Positions 16,365 through 23,688 of a stretch of 64,000 nt of DNA are shown one piece after another. Each line of letters starts with the position of its first letter. The stretch's first letter is position 1. The position numbers were made by a program, and so were the translations under genes. Below the pieces are notes generated by a model, which was not told the DNA's origin, did no database searches, and saw only the letters and a list, made by a program, of their open reading frames with translations. Source of the DNA: JADFGZ01 sp965222345 (GTDB taxonomy: Bacteria; Acidobacteriota; Terriglobia; 2-12-FULL-54-10); assembly GCA_965222345.1 (NCBI GenBank), contig CBDCTS010000007.1, forward strand, positions 1,178,001 to 1,242,000, given 5' to 3'.

Positions 16365-19300
16365 CTATCCTTCATCGGCAAACGGGAGCTTCGGCAATGA
16401 GGACACCTTTCCGCTACGAAACTCCTCTCCGGTTTCCCGCAAGGCGCGGAGCACAGCCGACCAATCTTCCAGGTGTGTGGCGAAAATCTTCTCGATCATG
16501 CGGCGGGTCAATTCGGGAATGATGCTGTGTAGCATGACCGGCGCATAGCCTGCTTCATCCGCCAGCCGCGCCCAGTACAGATTGTGTGAGTCCCAGCTCT
16601 CGGCCATCAGACGGCTGGAATAACCCAAGAAAGTGGGAAAGGGTTTCACCGGCAACAATTCGCGCGCATACGTATTGGCCAATGCCGGGTGAGGCACGCC
16701 AAAATCCCGCGAGATTCGCTCCCAGCTGACCTCGTCCGGATATTGCTGCCAGAGGGTCTCCAACTCTTTTGCGGCAACGCTCCACTGCGCGGCTTGTCCG
16801 GGAAATCTTCTTCGGAACTCGGCTGCCAGGAAAGCAAGCTCCGCGGGCATCACCTGGGAAACAGCCTCATCCAAACGCGCCGTCGCCAGGGCCTGTTCCA
16901 CTTGCTTCAGCCGTTGCGGGAGAAGCCGGTCGAACAGGATGTCGGAAACCTGCCGCTGCATTTGTTCCTCACCCACCGCCGCCGTCAGGAGGTCTTCTCC
17001 CAGGCGTTGGTACAGGGCGACGGCGTGCATCTCGTTCCGGGTGACCTGCCACCACCTGGGCAGGGTGGCGCTCGCCAAGATCGTCGGCGCCAGATCCGAC
17101 CAGATCAACGATTGGATGTTTTCCGGAACGAGGAAGTCCTGTTCCACCTGCGCAAGAACATAAGGCAGACTGGCAAGCGAGCCGGCCAAGTAAGCTCCGC
17201 CGCTCGCTGTCCATCCCCTGCCGAACATGCGCGGCGTTTGCCAGGCTTCTTCCCCGGTAGTGGTCATCCGTCCGGAGAAATCATGGGACCGCACGAAAAG
17301 CGAATTGTTGTGGAGAATTTGAGCGCCCGGCGGTTCGTAGTAGGCATAGTTCAAACCGACCAGGGTGTCCCGCAGAAACGGGGTGAGCAGTCCGCGAACG
17401 TCAGCCAGCTTCTGCGGAGAATTGGCAGACCGGTTAATCTCCCTGGTCAAATCGGTACGCGCCTGCAGGGACGTATGAGGATTATTGATCAGCCCGGAGG
17501 CCCATTCGCTTCGCTCTCTGCGGCTGAAAATGGGCAAGGGCATCTCGAACTCCCGGAGCTGTCCCGCGAGGCGAATCAATGACTCTGAAGCAGCCTGCCC
17601 CCGCTCCATATCCTTCATGCCGGCGCTCAACTCCAGCAAGGTATCCAGGGGGACCAGACGTTGCGCATCCATAACCCCATGAATTTTTTCGGCCAGCTCC
17701 TGACGCATTTGCTGCCCTTCCGGATCCGTCTGAGGAGGAGCTGCCAGCAGGGCGACGATTTCGAACTGGGATAAATCCGGTTCGCCCTTGATGAATTGCA
17801 GTATTGCTTGCAAGGAAGCATGGGCGGCGTCAAAGATCTCCACCGGAGACCCCGGGCCCGAGAAAGGATGGACCACCTGCTGGAACGAGTTATTCAACAT
17901 TCCTTCCAGAATCTGTCCTTGCCTTGCCAGGATCTGCCAAAGTCCGACGCTTGCTTGAAACAGGCCCATCGCATCGGCCCGTACCTGGTGGTCGCGAATG
18001 TGGTCGATGCTATCGGCTGCGTTGAGAAACCGGTTGATCGAATCATTGTCCAGGCTGCCCCATTCGGAGAACAGCAAATACTGGTTTCGCAAGCGTGAGA
18101 ACTTTTCCGCCATCAACCGGACCGTCTGCGGGTTCAGCCGCTGGGCGGGAGTGCGGTGACGGTCGATTTCGATCAATGCCAGGTAGATTTGCAGCGGCCC
18201 GTGCTTGCCCGGGTCCCGGGACAGGGTCATCATGGCTTCCAGCAATTCTTCGGGTCTGTCCCAGCCGCTAGCGCTCTTGGCCAAATCCCGCACTAATCTG
18301 GAATCGCTTTTCCTGCGGAAGATTTCCTTCCACACAGACAAGTTGCCCGGAACGTGCGGCTCGCCGTCGGGCCCCAGATAGAGACGGCTGGCCAGCAGCA
18401 GGAGCCCGGCATTGGGCCGGAAAACGGGCCGCGCGGGGTTGGGAAGATCCTTATTGGTTTTCCCCCGCAAGGCTTCGTAGAGGCGCCGCATTCGGCGCGG
18501 TTCGGTGAAGAGTGCCTGCTGAGCCCGATTAATGCGGGAGAGGGCATCAAAATAGACAGCCAGCCAGCCCTCGTCTTTTTCGAGCAGCCGCGTCACGAAT
18601 TCTCCGGGTGAATCCGGGTCAGCTCCCACCAGATCCTTCCAGGCGGATTCGGAGCGGGCTCCTCCCGGGACCAGGACCCGCCCGGAACGGATGGTGATGT
18701 GGCTGCCATAGAAATCCAGTACGGACGCCAGAGGGAGCAGTGTCTGCATTCCTGGGTCCTGCCACAGAGCGGTTCTGGTTTCCTCGTCCAGGCGAGCCAA
18801 GGCCCAGTAGAGCCGGGCCAGTTGCGGGTTCTGCATGAGGGAGTCAACCACATCTTCCTCTCCCACCACCCAATCGTTGGGACTAAACAGCGTCGGTACC
18901 TGCGAGCCGGTAAACGGATGAGCGAACGGTGTGCCGGTTCGAAGCGCTTCTTCCAGGTCCACCAGCGGGAATCCGGAATCAACGGTGAGAAAGGCTTTCT
19001 CCGGATCGCCGGTTTGCAACACGCTGTCGGGGCCGCAGGAATCCCGGAAGCGATAACCGAGAGTGGCAAGCAGCGGCTGGACGTCGCTGCAACCCGCTAC
19101 CCGAAGCACACCGTCCAGGCCCGCCAGTTCTCGCAATTCTCTTGCCTGTTCCGTGTAATTCATTAACAGCTTCAGATACTCGGTGGGTTTGCCGGACTTC
19201 TTGCCGCTCCAGAAATGATACCCTTCCACCATCACATTGCGGGCCAGGAAGGCCAGCACATCCTCTGCCGGGGCCTTCTGGCTGATGGCTGCCATCCGCA

Positions 19301-19817
19301 AGAATGAACGCAGCGGGCCGGGTATGACCGTGGTGGCGGGGAGCGGGGGCGGCTTCGCCTGCTCCAGTGCCATCTCCAAATCGGGCAGGTCTTGGCCTCC
19401 TCCTTCCCGGTGAAGGGAGAGGTATTCCCTTGCCTTTTGCCGGTTCCCCTCGAGCAGTTCCAATTCCACCAGCCGCCGCGTTACAGTAGCGTGATCGTCC
19501 GGTTGCTCGCTGTATCCGCCCGCGGGGAGCAGGTTCAGCCACTGCTCGTAGGCTTGCTTCCGGCCGGGTTGTCCATAGCGGTCTAGCAGTTGCGCGAAGG
19601 CGCGCGGGATCTCCAGGTCCTGGGGATACAGCTTCATTCCTTCGGTCAGAATCGTCCTGGCCTGGGTCATCTGGCCGGACTCTTCGGAAGAACGCGCCTG
19701 GGCCAGCACGTCGCTGGGGGAAGCAGGACCGGCGGCCCAAGCTCCGCCTGGGAGCAAGGAATGTTCTCCGATAAAAAGCAGCAGGAAAAGACTCGACAGG
19801 AAAAAAGCGTGTTTCAT
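16365..19817 (-). CDS. very large exported hypothetical protein (about 1150 residues)
   Basis: It begins MKHAFFLSSLFLLLFIGEHS and has a signal peptide ending near ...GGAWAAG. I prefer the ATG at 19817 to the in-frame GTG two codons earlier. The N-terminal 150 residues contain TPR-like helices ('ARSSEESGQMTQARTILTEG', 'ELELLEGNRQKAREYLSLH'). The rest is mostly helical, with no catalytic motif that I recognise. Length and composition resemble uncharacterised acidobacterial exported proteins. The next downstream gene on this strand encodes the VWFA protein, so the two may form one secreted assembly; this is inference from order only. Confidence 0.8.
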   Translation of the reverse strand: MKHAFFLSSLFLLLFIGEHSLLPGGAWAAGPASPSDVLAQARSSEESGQMTQARTILTEGMKLYPQDLEIPRAFAQLLDRYGQPGRKQAYEQWLNLLPAGGYSEQPDDHATVTRRLVELELLEGNRQKAREYLSLHREGGGQDLPDLEMALEQAKPPPLPATTVIPGPLRSFLRMAAISQKAPAEDVLAFLARNVMVEGYHFWSGKKSGKPTEYLKLLMNYTEQARELRELAGLDGVLRVAGCSDVQPLLATLGYRFRDSCGPDSVLQTGDPEKAFLTVDSGFPLVDLEEALRTGTPFAHPFTGSQVPTLFSPNDWVVGEEDVVDSLMQNPQLARLYWALARLDEETRTALWQDPGMQTLLPLASVLDFYGSHITIRSGRVLVPGGARSESAWKDLVGADPDSPGEFVTRLLEKDEGWLAVYFDALSRINRAQQALFTEPRRMRRLYEALRGKTNKDLPNPARPVFRPNAGLLLLASRLYLGPDGEPHVPGNLSVWKEIFRRKSDSRLVRDLAKSASGWDRPEELLEAMMTLSRDPGKHGPLQIYLALIEIDRHRTPAQRLNPQTVRLMAEKFSRLRNQYLLFSEWGSLDNDSINRFLNAADSIDHIRDHQVRADAMGLFQASVGLWQILARQGQILEGMLNNSFQQVVHPFSGPGSPVEIFDAAHASLQAILQFIKGEPDLSQFEIVALLAAPPQTDPEGQQMRQELAEKIHGVMDAQRLVPLDTLLELSAGMKDMERGQAASESLIRLAGQLREFEMPLPIFSRRERSEWASGLINNPHTSLQARTDLTREINRSANSPQKLADVRGLLTPFLRDTLVGLNYAYYEPPGAQILHNNSLFVRSHDFSGRMTTTGEEAWQTPRMFGRGWTASGGAYLAGSLASLPYVLAQVEQDFLVPENIQSLIWSDLAPTILASATLPRWWQVTRNEMHAVALYQRLGEDLLTAAVGEEQMQRQVSDILFDRLLPQRLKQVEQALATARLDEAVSQVMPAELAFLAAEFRRRFPGQAAQWSVAAKELETLWQQYPDEVSWERISRDFGVPHPALANTYARELLPVKPFPTFLGYSSRLMAESWDSHNLYWARLADEAGYAPVMLHSIIPELTRRMIEKIFATHLEDWSAVLRALRETGEEFRSGKVSSLPKLPFADEG

Positions 19818-20154
19818 GATCACGGCCCTTTCTCCGAGTTTTCAAAAATTGCTGATACTATCCGCCAACGGCACGGCCGGGAAACCGGGTCTGTTCTCTT
19901 TTCTCTTTAATAATTCACCCGCCCCAAAGGTGCCTATTGCGTGCCCTAAGATTAAATCATCCTGTAATGCAATCCAAGCCTTTTGATGTTCCAGGACCGG
20001 GGCGCAAACAAACAATGCCGAATTATAGGCTAGTTCTTCTGGTCTTTGTACATCTTTTCTGCCATTTTGCGGACCGTTTCGGGGGATGTTCTTGTTGATC
20101 GAGAGGGTGCGGAGATCATTCACAATGAGTCATTTCAGCAGAGGCAGGCCTGCA
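19818..20154. other. intergenic stretch with no supported gene
   Basis: These roughly 340 bases are less GC-rich than the flanking genes. A 93-codon minus-strand frame (19842-20123) exists, but its product has no recognisable motif and odd composition, and I see no clear ribosome-binding site. The region most likely holds the promoter and leader for the large exported protein gene. No convincing -35/-10 pair stood out. Confidence 0.5.
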
Positions 20155-20577
20155 TCAATAGGCAGACGTAGGTTGTTGACCGAATTCCGCAATGCCGAGT
20201 AGTTCATCAATAAACTTGCGGTTCATGGAAATTTGGCGCAACACATCCTGGTTCACGTTCTTCAGGACGGCAAATTTTTCTACTTCACCGCCGGTTACCT
20301 TGGGAGAACTTAAAACGGCCCGCGGGATCACTTTGCCGCCGTTGCGAATTAGGAAGGCTCGTTCTTCTTTGGTACCCGGCAAAGCCAGCTTCAGGCACTG
20401 TGCCACGGTCATCTTGGCGATCTTGCTGATCAGGCCTTCCGGTTTGGACGGATCGGCGGCGAGCGAAACCAAGACATACAGTAGCTGGGGGGTATCTCTA
20501 TCTCGCCACGGGCCGCCCGCAATTTCTCTTCGCGCGATAGTTCCCTGGACGGCCGTTGTTGCGGAAGCAAATTTCAC
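20155..20577 (-). CDS. small helical-repeat protein of unknown function, follows rodZ
   Basis: The 140-residue product starts at a GTG three bases after the rodZ stop codon, so it is probably translationally coupled. Segments such as 'MTVAQCLKLALPGTKEERAFLIRN', 'PRAVLSSPKVTGGEVEKFA', and 'LKNVNQDVLRQISMNRKFID' resemble HEAT-like units I recall from conserved acidobacterial and deltaproteobacterial proteins ('VSQKVKLALKGNKEAR', 'AVLQSPRLTEGEV'). Those proteins are longer, so this is a short member. No signal peptide or catalytic motif is seen. Function is unknown. The location suggests a role linked to cell shape or the cytoskeletal adaptor RodZ. Confidence 0.65.
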   Translation of the reverse strand: MKFASATTAVQGTIARREIAGGPWRDRDTPQLLYVLVSLAADPSKPEGLISKIAKMTVAQCLKLALPGTKEERAFLIRNGGKVIPRAVLSSPKVTGGEVEKFAVLKNVNQDVLRQISMNRKFIDELLGIAEFGQQPTSAY

Positions 20578-20580
20578 GCC

Positions 20581-21429
20581 TCACTGGGCGAGCTCGGTAA
20601 ACCCGTCGGCGGAAATGGTTAGTCGTTTTACTTCACCGTCGTCACCGGCGGACGGCAACGGATTGCCGTTCAGGGTAAGGGTCAACCCGCCCGCGTCTCC
20701 AACATGCATCTGTATGATCTCGTTTGCCCCAACCCGGCGCGATTGCTGCGGCTCCAGAATGCCCTCCCACTGCAGGTCCCCGTCCGCAGTGACCGAGAGC
20801 CAGACGGCGCGGAGGCTGCCGATCTCCAGCAATAAAGAGGCGGGCGCAGGCTCCATGCGGCTCCCCCGCTCCTGGCGAGTCTCCTCGATGGCAGCGGCCA
20901 GCGTGGGAGCTTTTTCTAGAAGTGGTCGTGCCGCAGCGCCGGAAGGGGCGCCGGTGACGGCCTCCGGCCGCGAGCCCGTTCCGGAAGAGGGCCTGTCCGG
21001 CGCGGCAGGTACTGCAGTTGGGGAGGCGGAAATAGCTTCCCTGTAGGTGAACCTGTAAATGATGTAGGCAATTCCCACTACTACGATGATTCCCAATACA
21101 AAAGCCGCAAAAATCAACGGGAGATTCCCGCTGGCCGGTTGCAGCATCCCCTCTTTCGGCAAAGCAGCCGCCAGCGGGGTTGCAGCATCCCGGTCTCGAT
21201 CTGCTTCCTCAAAATACTCCGCAACCGTCTGTTGTTCGTCCAGTCCTAAATAAGCGGCATAATGGCGCACGAAACTCTTGTTGAAAATACCGCCCGGGAG
21301 CATCTCCAGTTTTTCCTCTTCAATCGCCTTGAGGAAGCGCACACTAATCTTGGTGTGCTCGGAAATCTCGCGGAGGGAAATGCCCCTCGCTTCCCGTTCG
21401 CTTTTCAAGTTTTCGCCGGCGGAACCCAT
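20581..21429 (-). CDS. rodZ: RodZ-like helix-turn-helix membrane protein
   Basis: About 282 residues starting MGSAGENLKSEREARGISLR. The N-terminal cro-type HTH (about 5-70) includes 'SLREISEHTKISVRFLKAIE' and 'LPGGIFNKSFVRHYAAYLGL', the signature of RodZ proteins. A single membrane helix follows (LIFAAFVLGIIVVVGIAYII), then a low-complexity linker and a C-terminal periplasmic beta domain of the DUF4115 type ('LRAVWLSVTADGDLQWEGIL'). RodZ anchors MreB filaments and controls rod shape. An in-frame codon at 21495 cannot be the start because it lies within the promoter (21466-21495), so I chose the ATG at 21429. Confidence 0.88.
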   Translation of the reverse strand: MGSAGENLKSEREARGISLREISEHTKISVRFLKAIEEEKLEMLPGGIFNKSFVRHYAAYLGLDEQQTVAEYFEEADRDRDAATPLAAALPKEGMLQPASGNLPLIFAAFVLGIIVVVGIAYIIYRFTYREAISASPTAVPAAPDRPSSGTGSRPEAVTGAPSGAAARPLLEKAPTLAAAIEETRQERGSRMEPAPASLLLEIGSLRAVWLSVTADGDLQWEGILEPQQSRRVGANEIIQMHVGDAGGLTLTLNGNPLPSAGDDGEVKRLTISADGFTELAQ

Positions 21430-21465
21430 ATGGTTTCTTAAGGATAGCAATAAACAACGGAGCTT

Positions 21466-21495
21466 ATCATAGTGGGAGAGCCTGAAAACTGTCAA
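21466..21495 (-). promoter_or_regulatory. strong sigma70-like promoter for rodZ
   Basis: On the minus strand a perfect TTGACA (21490-21495) and TATGAT (21466-21471) are separated by 18 bases. The predicted start point is about 30 bases before the rodZ ATG at 21429. This site decides the rodZ start. Confidence 0.65.
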
Positions 21496-21634
21496 ACACT
21501 AATTGAGGCTTTCTCTCAGGACAAATTTAACTATAATGAAGTGCGTTTGGACCGGTGGCGAATCTCAGCAGACGTCCCCTGCTGACATTTATTGATCGCC
21601 TGCCGGCTGGCATATCTGGCTCATACTCTAAACC

Positions 21635-22390
21635 ATGAACGTTCCAACCAGGAAAAATTGCCCCGTCTGCGACGGCACCGGATGGCGTCCCGTCGAAAAG
21701 GAAGGCCTTCGAGCCGTTGAGATTTGTGACTGCCGCCGGCAGCAGCGGGACCAGCGATTGCTTGAGCACGCCCGGATTCCCCGCCGCTATCACACCTGCG
21801 ACTTTGAAGGTCTTAACGTATTGCAGGAGCAGGAAAGCCTGTACTTTGCCGCAGGCAAAGCGCGCCGCTTTGTGGCGGATCATCCCCTCGTAGAGAAAGG
21901 TCTCTTATTTCTGGGGCCTCCGGGTGTGGGTAAGACCCACCTGACTGTTGCCATTCTAAAACGGTTGATGGAGCAAAAGGGGGTCGAGTGCCTTTTCTGT
22001 CCTTATCAGGAGTTGTTGAGGCAAATCCGCGACAGTTATGACCCGGTTTCGTTGAGCACGGAGTCGCAGATCCTGCAGCCGGTTTTGCATACGGATGTGG
22101 TAGCAATTGACGACCTGGGGGCGAACCGCATCTCCGATTGGGTGGAGGACACCATAACTTATATCTTGAATTACCGCTACAACGAACGAAAGACCACCCT
22201 GCTGACCTCCAATCTGCCCGATACCAAGGAAGAGGTTCCGGAGCGCAGCCCCAGCGGCAAGTATCGCATAGGTGACACGCTGGAGGACCGCATAGGCAAG
22301 CGCGTCCGCTCGCGGCTCTACGAGATGTGCGAGGTGGTGAAAATCGAAGCCAAGGACTTCCGGCAAACCGTCCTTGCCCACCGTCGCTGA
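21635..22390 (+). CDS. DnaC/IstB-like AAA ATPase (putative helicase loader)
   Basis: The 251-residue protein has an N-terminal Cys cluster, C9-x2-C12 and C31-x-C33 (NCPVCDGTGW, EICDCRR), likely a zinc site. The AAA core follows: Walker A GPPGVGKT (94-101), Walker B VVAIDDLG (D159-D160) and sensor-1-like 'TTLLTSNLPD'. It ends with the arginine-rich 'GKRVRSRLYEMCEVVKIE'. DnaC/DnaI-type proteins load the replicative helicase; IstB-type relatives help transposition. No transposase is adjacent, so a replication role is more likely. A perfect TATAAT is at 21532-21537, about 100 bases upstream, without a good -35. Confidence 0.85.
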   Translation: MNVPTRKNCPVCDGTGWRPVEKEGLRAVEICDCRRQQRDQRLLEHARIPRRYHTCDFEGLNVLQEQESLYFAAGKARRFVADHPLVEKGLLFLGPPGVGKTHLTVAILKRLMEQKGVECLFCPYQELLRQIRDSYDPVSLSTESQILQPVLHTDVVAIDDLGANRISDWVEDTITYILNYRYNERKTTLLTSNLPDTKEEVPERSPSGKYRIGDTLEDRIGKRVRSRLYEMCEVVKIEAKDFRQTVLAHRR

Positions 22391-22549
22391 ACAAGCTTTT
22401 CGCCTGGCCGCTTCGCCTGCCCCCCCAAGTTGAACCGGTTCGCAGCCGAAAAGATTGCAGGGTGGGGCAACGCGGCGGCTGGCTTCCCCTATCTAACAGG
22501 AATGAGAGATTCATGTGGGATGGAATTTTCTCTACAGGAGGTTGCTGAC

Positions 22550-22813
22550 ATGAGCAAGCATAGAGGATTCGGGATCGTTTGGCTGCTGGCAGGCTTGGGC
22601 CTGGGAGCAGGGGTCACTTATCTGTTTACGACCAAGTCGGGGAAGAAGGCTCGCCGCTACGTTTCTCGCATGGCCGAGGACGGACGCGAAAGACTGGCCG
22701 AGAACAGCCAGGAAGTGTTGGGGCGCGGAAAAGAGCTGTACGAACGCGGAAAAGAGATGGCCGATGAGGCCATTGAGTTTATCGACCGCAGTCGGCGCGC
22801 CATGCAGCGCTAG
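22550..22813 (+). CDS. YtxH domain protein
   Basis: This 87-residue protein starts at the ATG at 22550, preceded by a strong CAGGAGGT ribosome-binding site eight bases away. A longer in-frame start at 22430 is therefore not used. Residues about 9-26 form a glycine-rich membrane helix (IVWLLAGLGLGAGVTYLF). The 'TKSGKKARRYVSRMAEDGRE' segment is the YtxH signature, and a long charged amphipathic helix follows. YtxH proteins are small envelope or stress-linked proteins of poorly defined function. A hairpin immediately after the stop probably ends the transcript. Confidence 0.82.
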   Translation: MSKHRGFGIVWLLAGLGLGAGVTYLFTTKSGKKARRYVSRMAEDGRERLAENSQEVLGRGKELYERGKEMADEAIEFIDRSRRAMQR

Positions 22814-22814
22814 A

Positions 22815-22837
22815 GGTCCTCTGGATGGCGGAGGACC
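22815..22837 (+). terminator. hairpin after the YtxH gene
   Basis: The perfect 7-bp inverted repeat GGTCCTC and GAGGACC with a nine-base loop begins one base after the stop codon and is followed by ATTTCGTT. The short T-rich tail makes it a moderate intrinsic-terminator candidate. Confidence 0.4.
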
Positions 22838-22885
22838 ATTTCGTTAGGCCTTATTGGAGGGAGGCCTCGCCGGGTGCGTTCTTTT

Positions 22886-23479
22886 CTAGTTTGATCCTTC
22901 AAAGTGTACGAAGTCGATCAGAAAGACCGCCCCAAGCAGGATGCTTTTGGTTTCAACGTCCTTGCCTGGGGGCAACTCGACGGCGAAGTTGTCGGCATCG
23001 GTGAAGGCTTCTTTGGCCAACCCGCTCCATTTCTTGGAGATTTTTCCGACCTTCTGGTCCAGCTCGCGAATCTCGAATGTCCAGGGATGGAGCAGGGGCC
23101 CGTAGAGCCGGCAAATCTCCATTCCCATAGAATTGGTGATCCGGTAGAGCCGCCGCAGCACGGAGAACTCCCGTTCAATAGTTCCCAGCAATTTTCCCTG
23201 TGCGTCACGCACAGCCAGTTTGTGAAAGAAGAATCGGAAGGGACGCTCCAGGTTGAGGACGGTTGAGCCGTCAGTCCGCGCCACGATGATCTCAAAGGGA
23301 CGCATCGCTTTCAGGAACAGTCGCAGAAGAACGGAACTTTTCTCCGCCGCGTAGTAAAGTTCATTGCCTAGCTCGGAGAGCACCACGTAGCGGTTCTTGG
23401 TCTCAAAACCGCTCAGGATTTCCCCCCACTCTTTTTTCTGGCTGACGACCAGGGCGTTGGCAGCCGATAGCGCCTCCAT
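22886..23479 (-). CDS. phospholipid scramblase-related (LURP/Tubby-like fold) protein
   Basis: It has 197 residues. Segments 'NRYVVLSELGNELYYAAEKS', 'LLRLFLKAMRPFEIIV', 'LNLERPFRFFFHKLAVRDAQ' and 'GTIEREFSVLRRLYRI' match the pattern of scramblase/LURP-one family proteins, which form a 12-stranded barrel around a central helix. In bacteria these proteins are uncharacterised; the barrel may bind lipid. The C-terminal hydrophobic stretch (SILLGAVFLIDFVHF) could insert into the membrane, as in eukaryotic scramblases. It appears to be a single-gene unit on the minus strand. Confidence 0.75.
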   Translation of the reverse strand: MEALSAANALVVSQKKEWGEILSGFETKNRYVVLSELGNELYYAAEKSSVLLRLFLKAMRPFEIIVARTDGSTVLNLERPFRFFFHKLAVRDAQGKLLGTIEREFSVLRRLYRITNSMGMEICRLYGPLLHPWTFEIRELDQKVGKISKKWSGLAKEAFTDADNFAVELPPGKDVETKSILLGAVFLIDFVHFEGSN

Positions 23480-23528
23480 CGGTATCTCTTGTAGTGCCTT
23501 TCTAGTGATGTGTCGAGGAATTATATAC

Positions 23529-23642
23529 CAAGCCGCGACTGTAAAGCAGCGGTCCGGCTATGGAAGGAAGCTCCGGATTGCCGCCAGCATTCTTGTCATG
23601 CCTTGCTGCTTTTCGAACCGCTCCTTCACAGTCGCGGCTCGG
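23529..23642. repeat. palindromic REP/MITE-like element
   Basis: Two arms of about 25 bases face each other. The left arm (from 23532) starts GCCGCGACTGTAAAGCAGCG and the right arm (complement of 23612-23638) starts GCCGCGACTGTGAAGGAGCG; the stretch shown differs at two positions. The interior is about 55 bases with no ORF. It occupies most of the gap between nrdJ and the scramblase gene. I recall similar GCCGCGAC-type arms as frequent intergenic repeats in acidobacterial genomes, but this was not checked. Confidence 0.5.
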
Positions 23643-23688
23643 ATTCTCACGCAAACTTGAGCAAAGCCCACTGCGCTGATTCGGCCCC

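Noticed and set aside
19842..20123. 93-codon minus-strand frame
   Set aside because: It shows no motif, no ribosome-binding site and no family resemblance.
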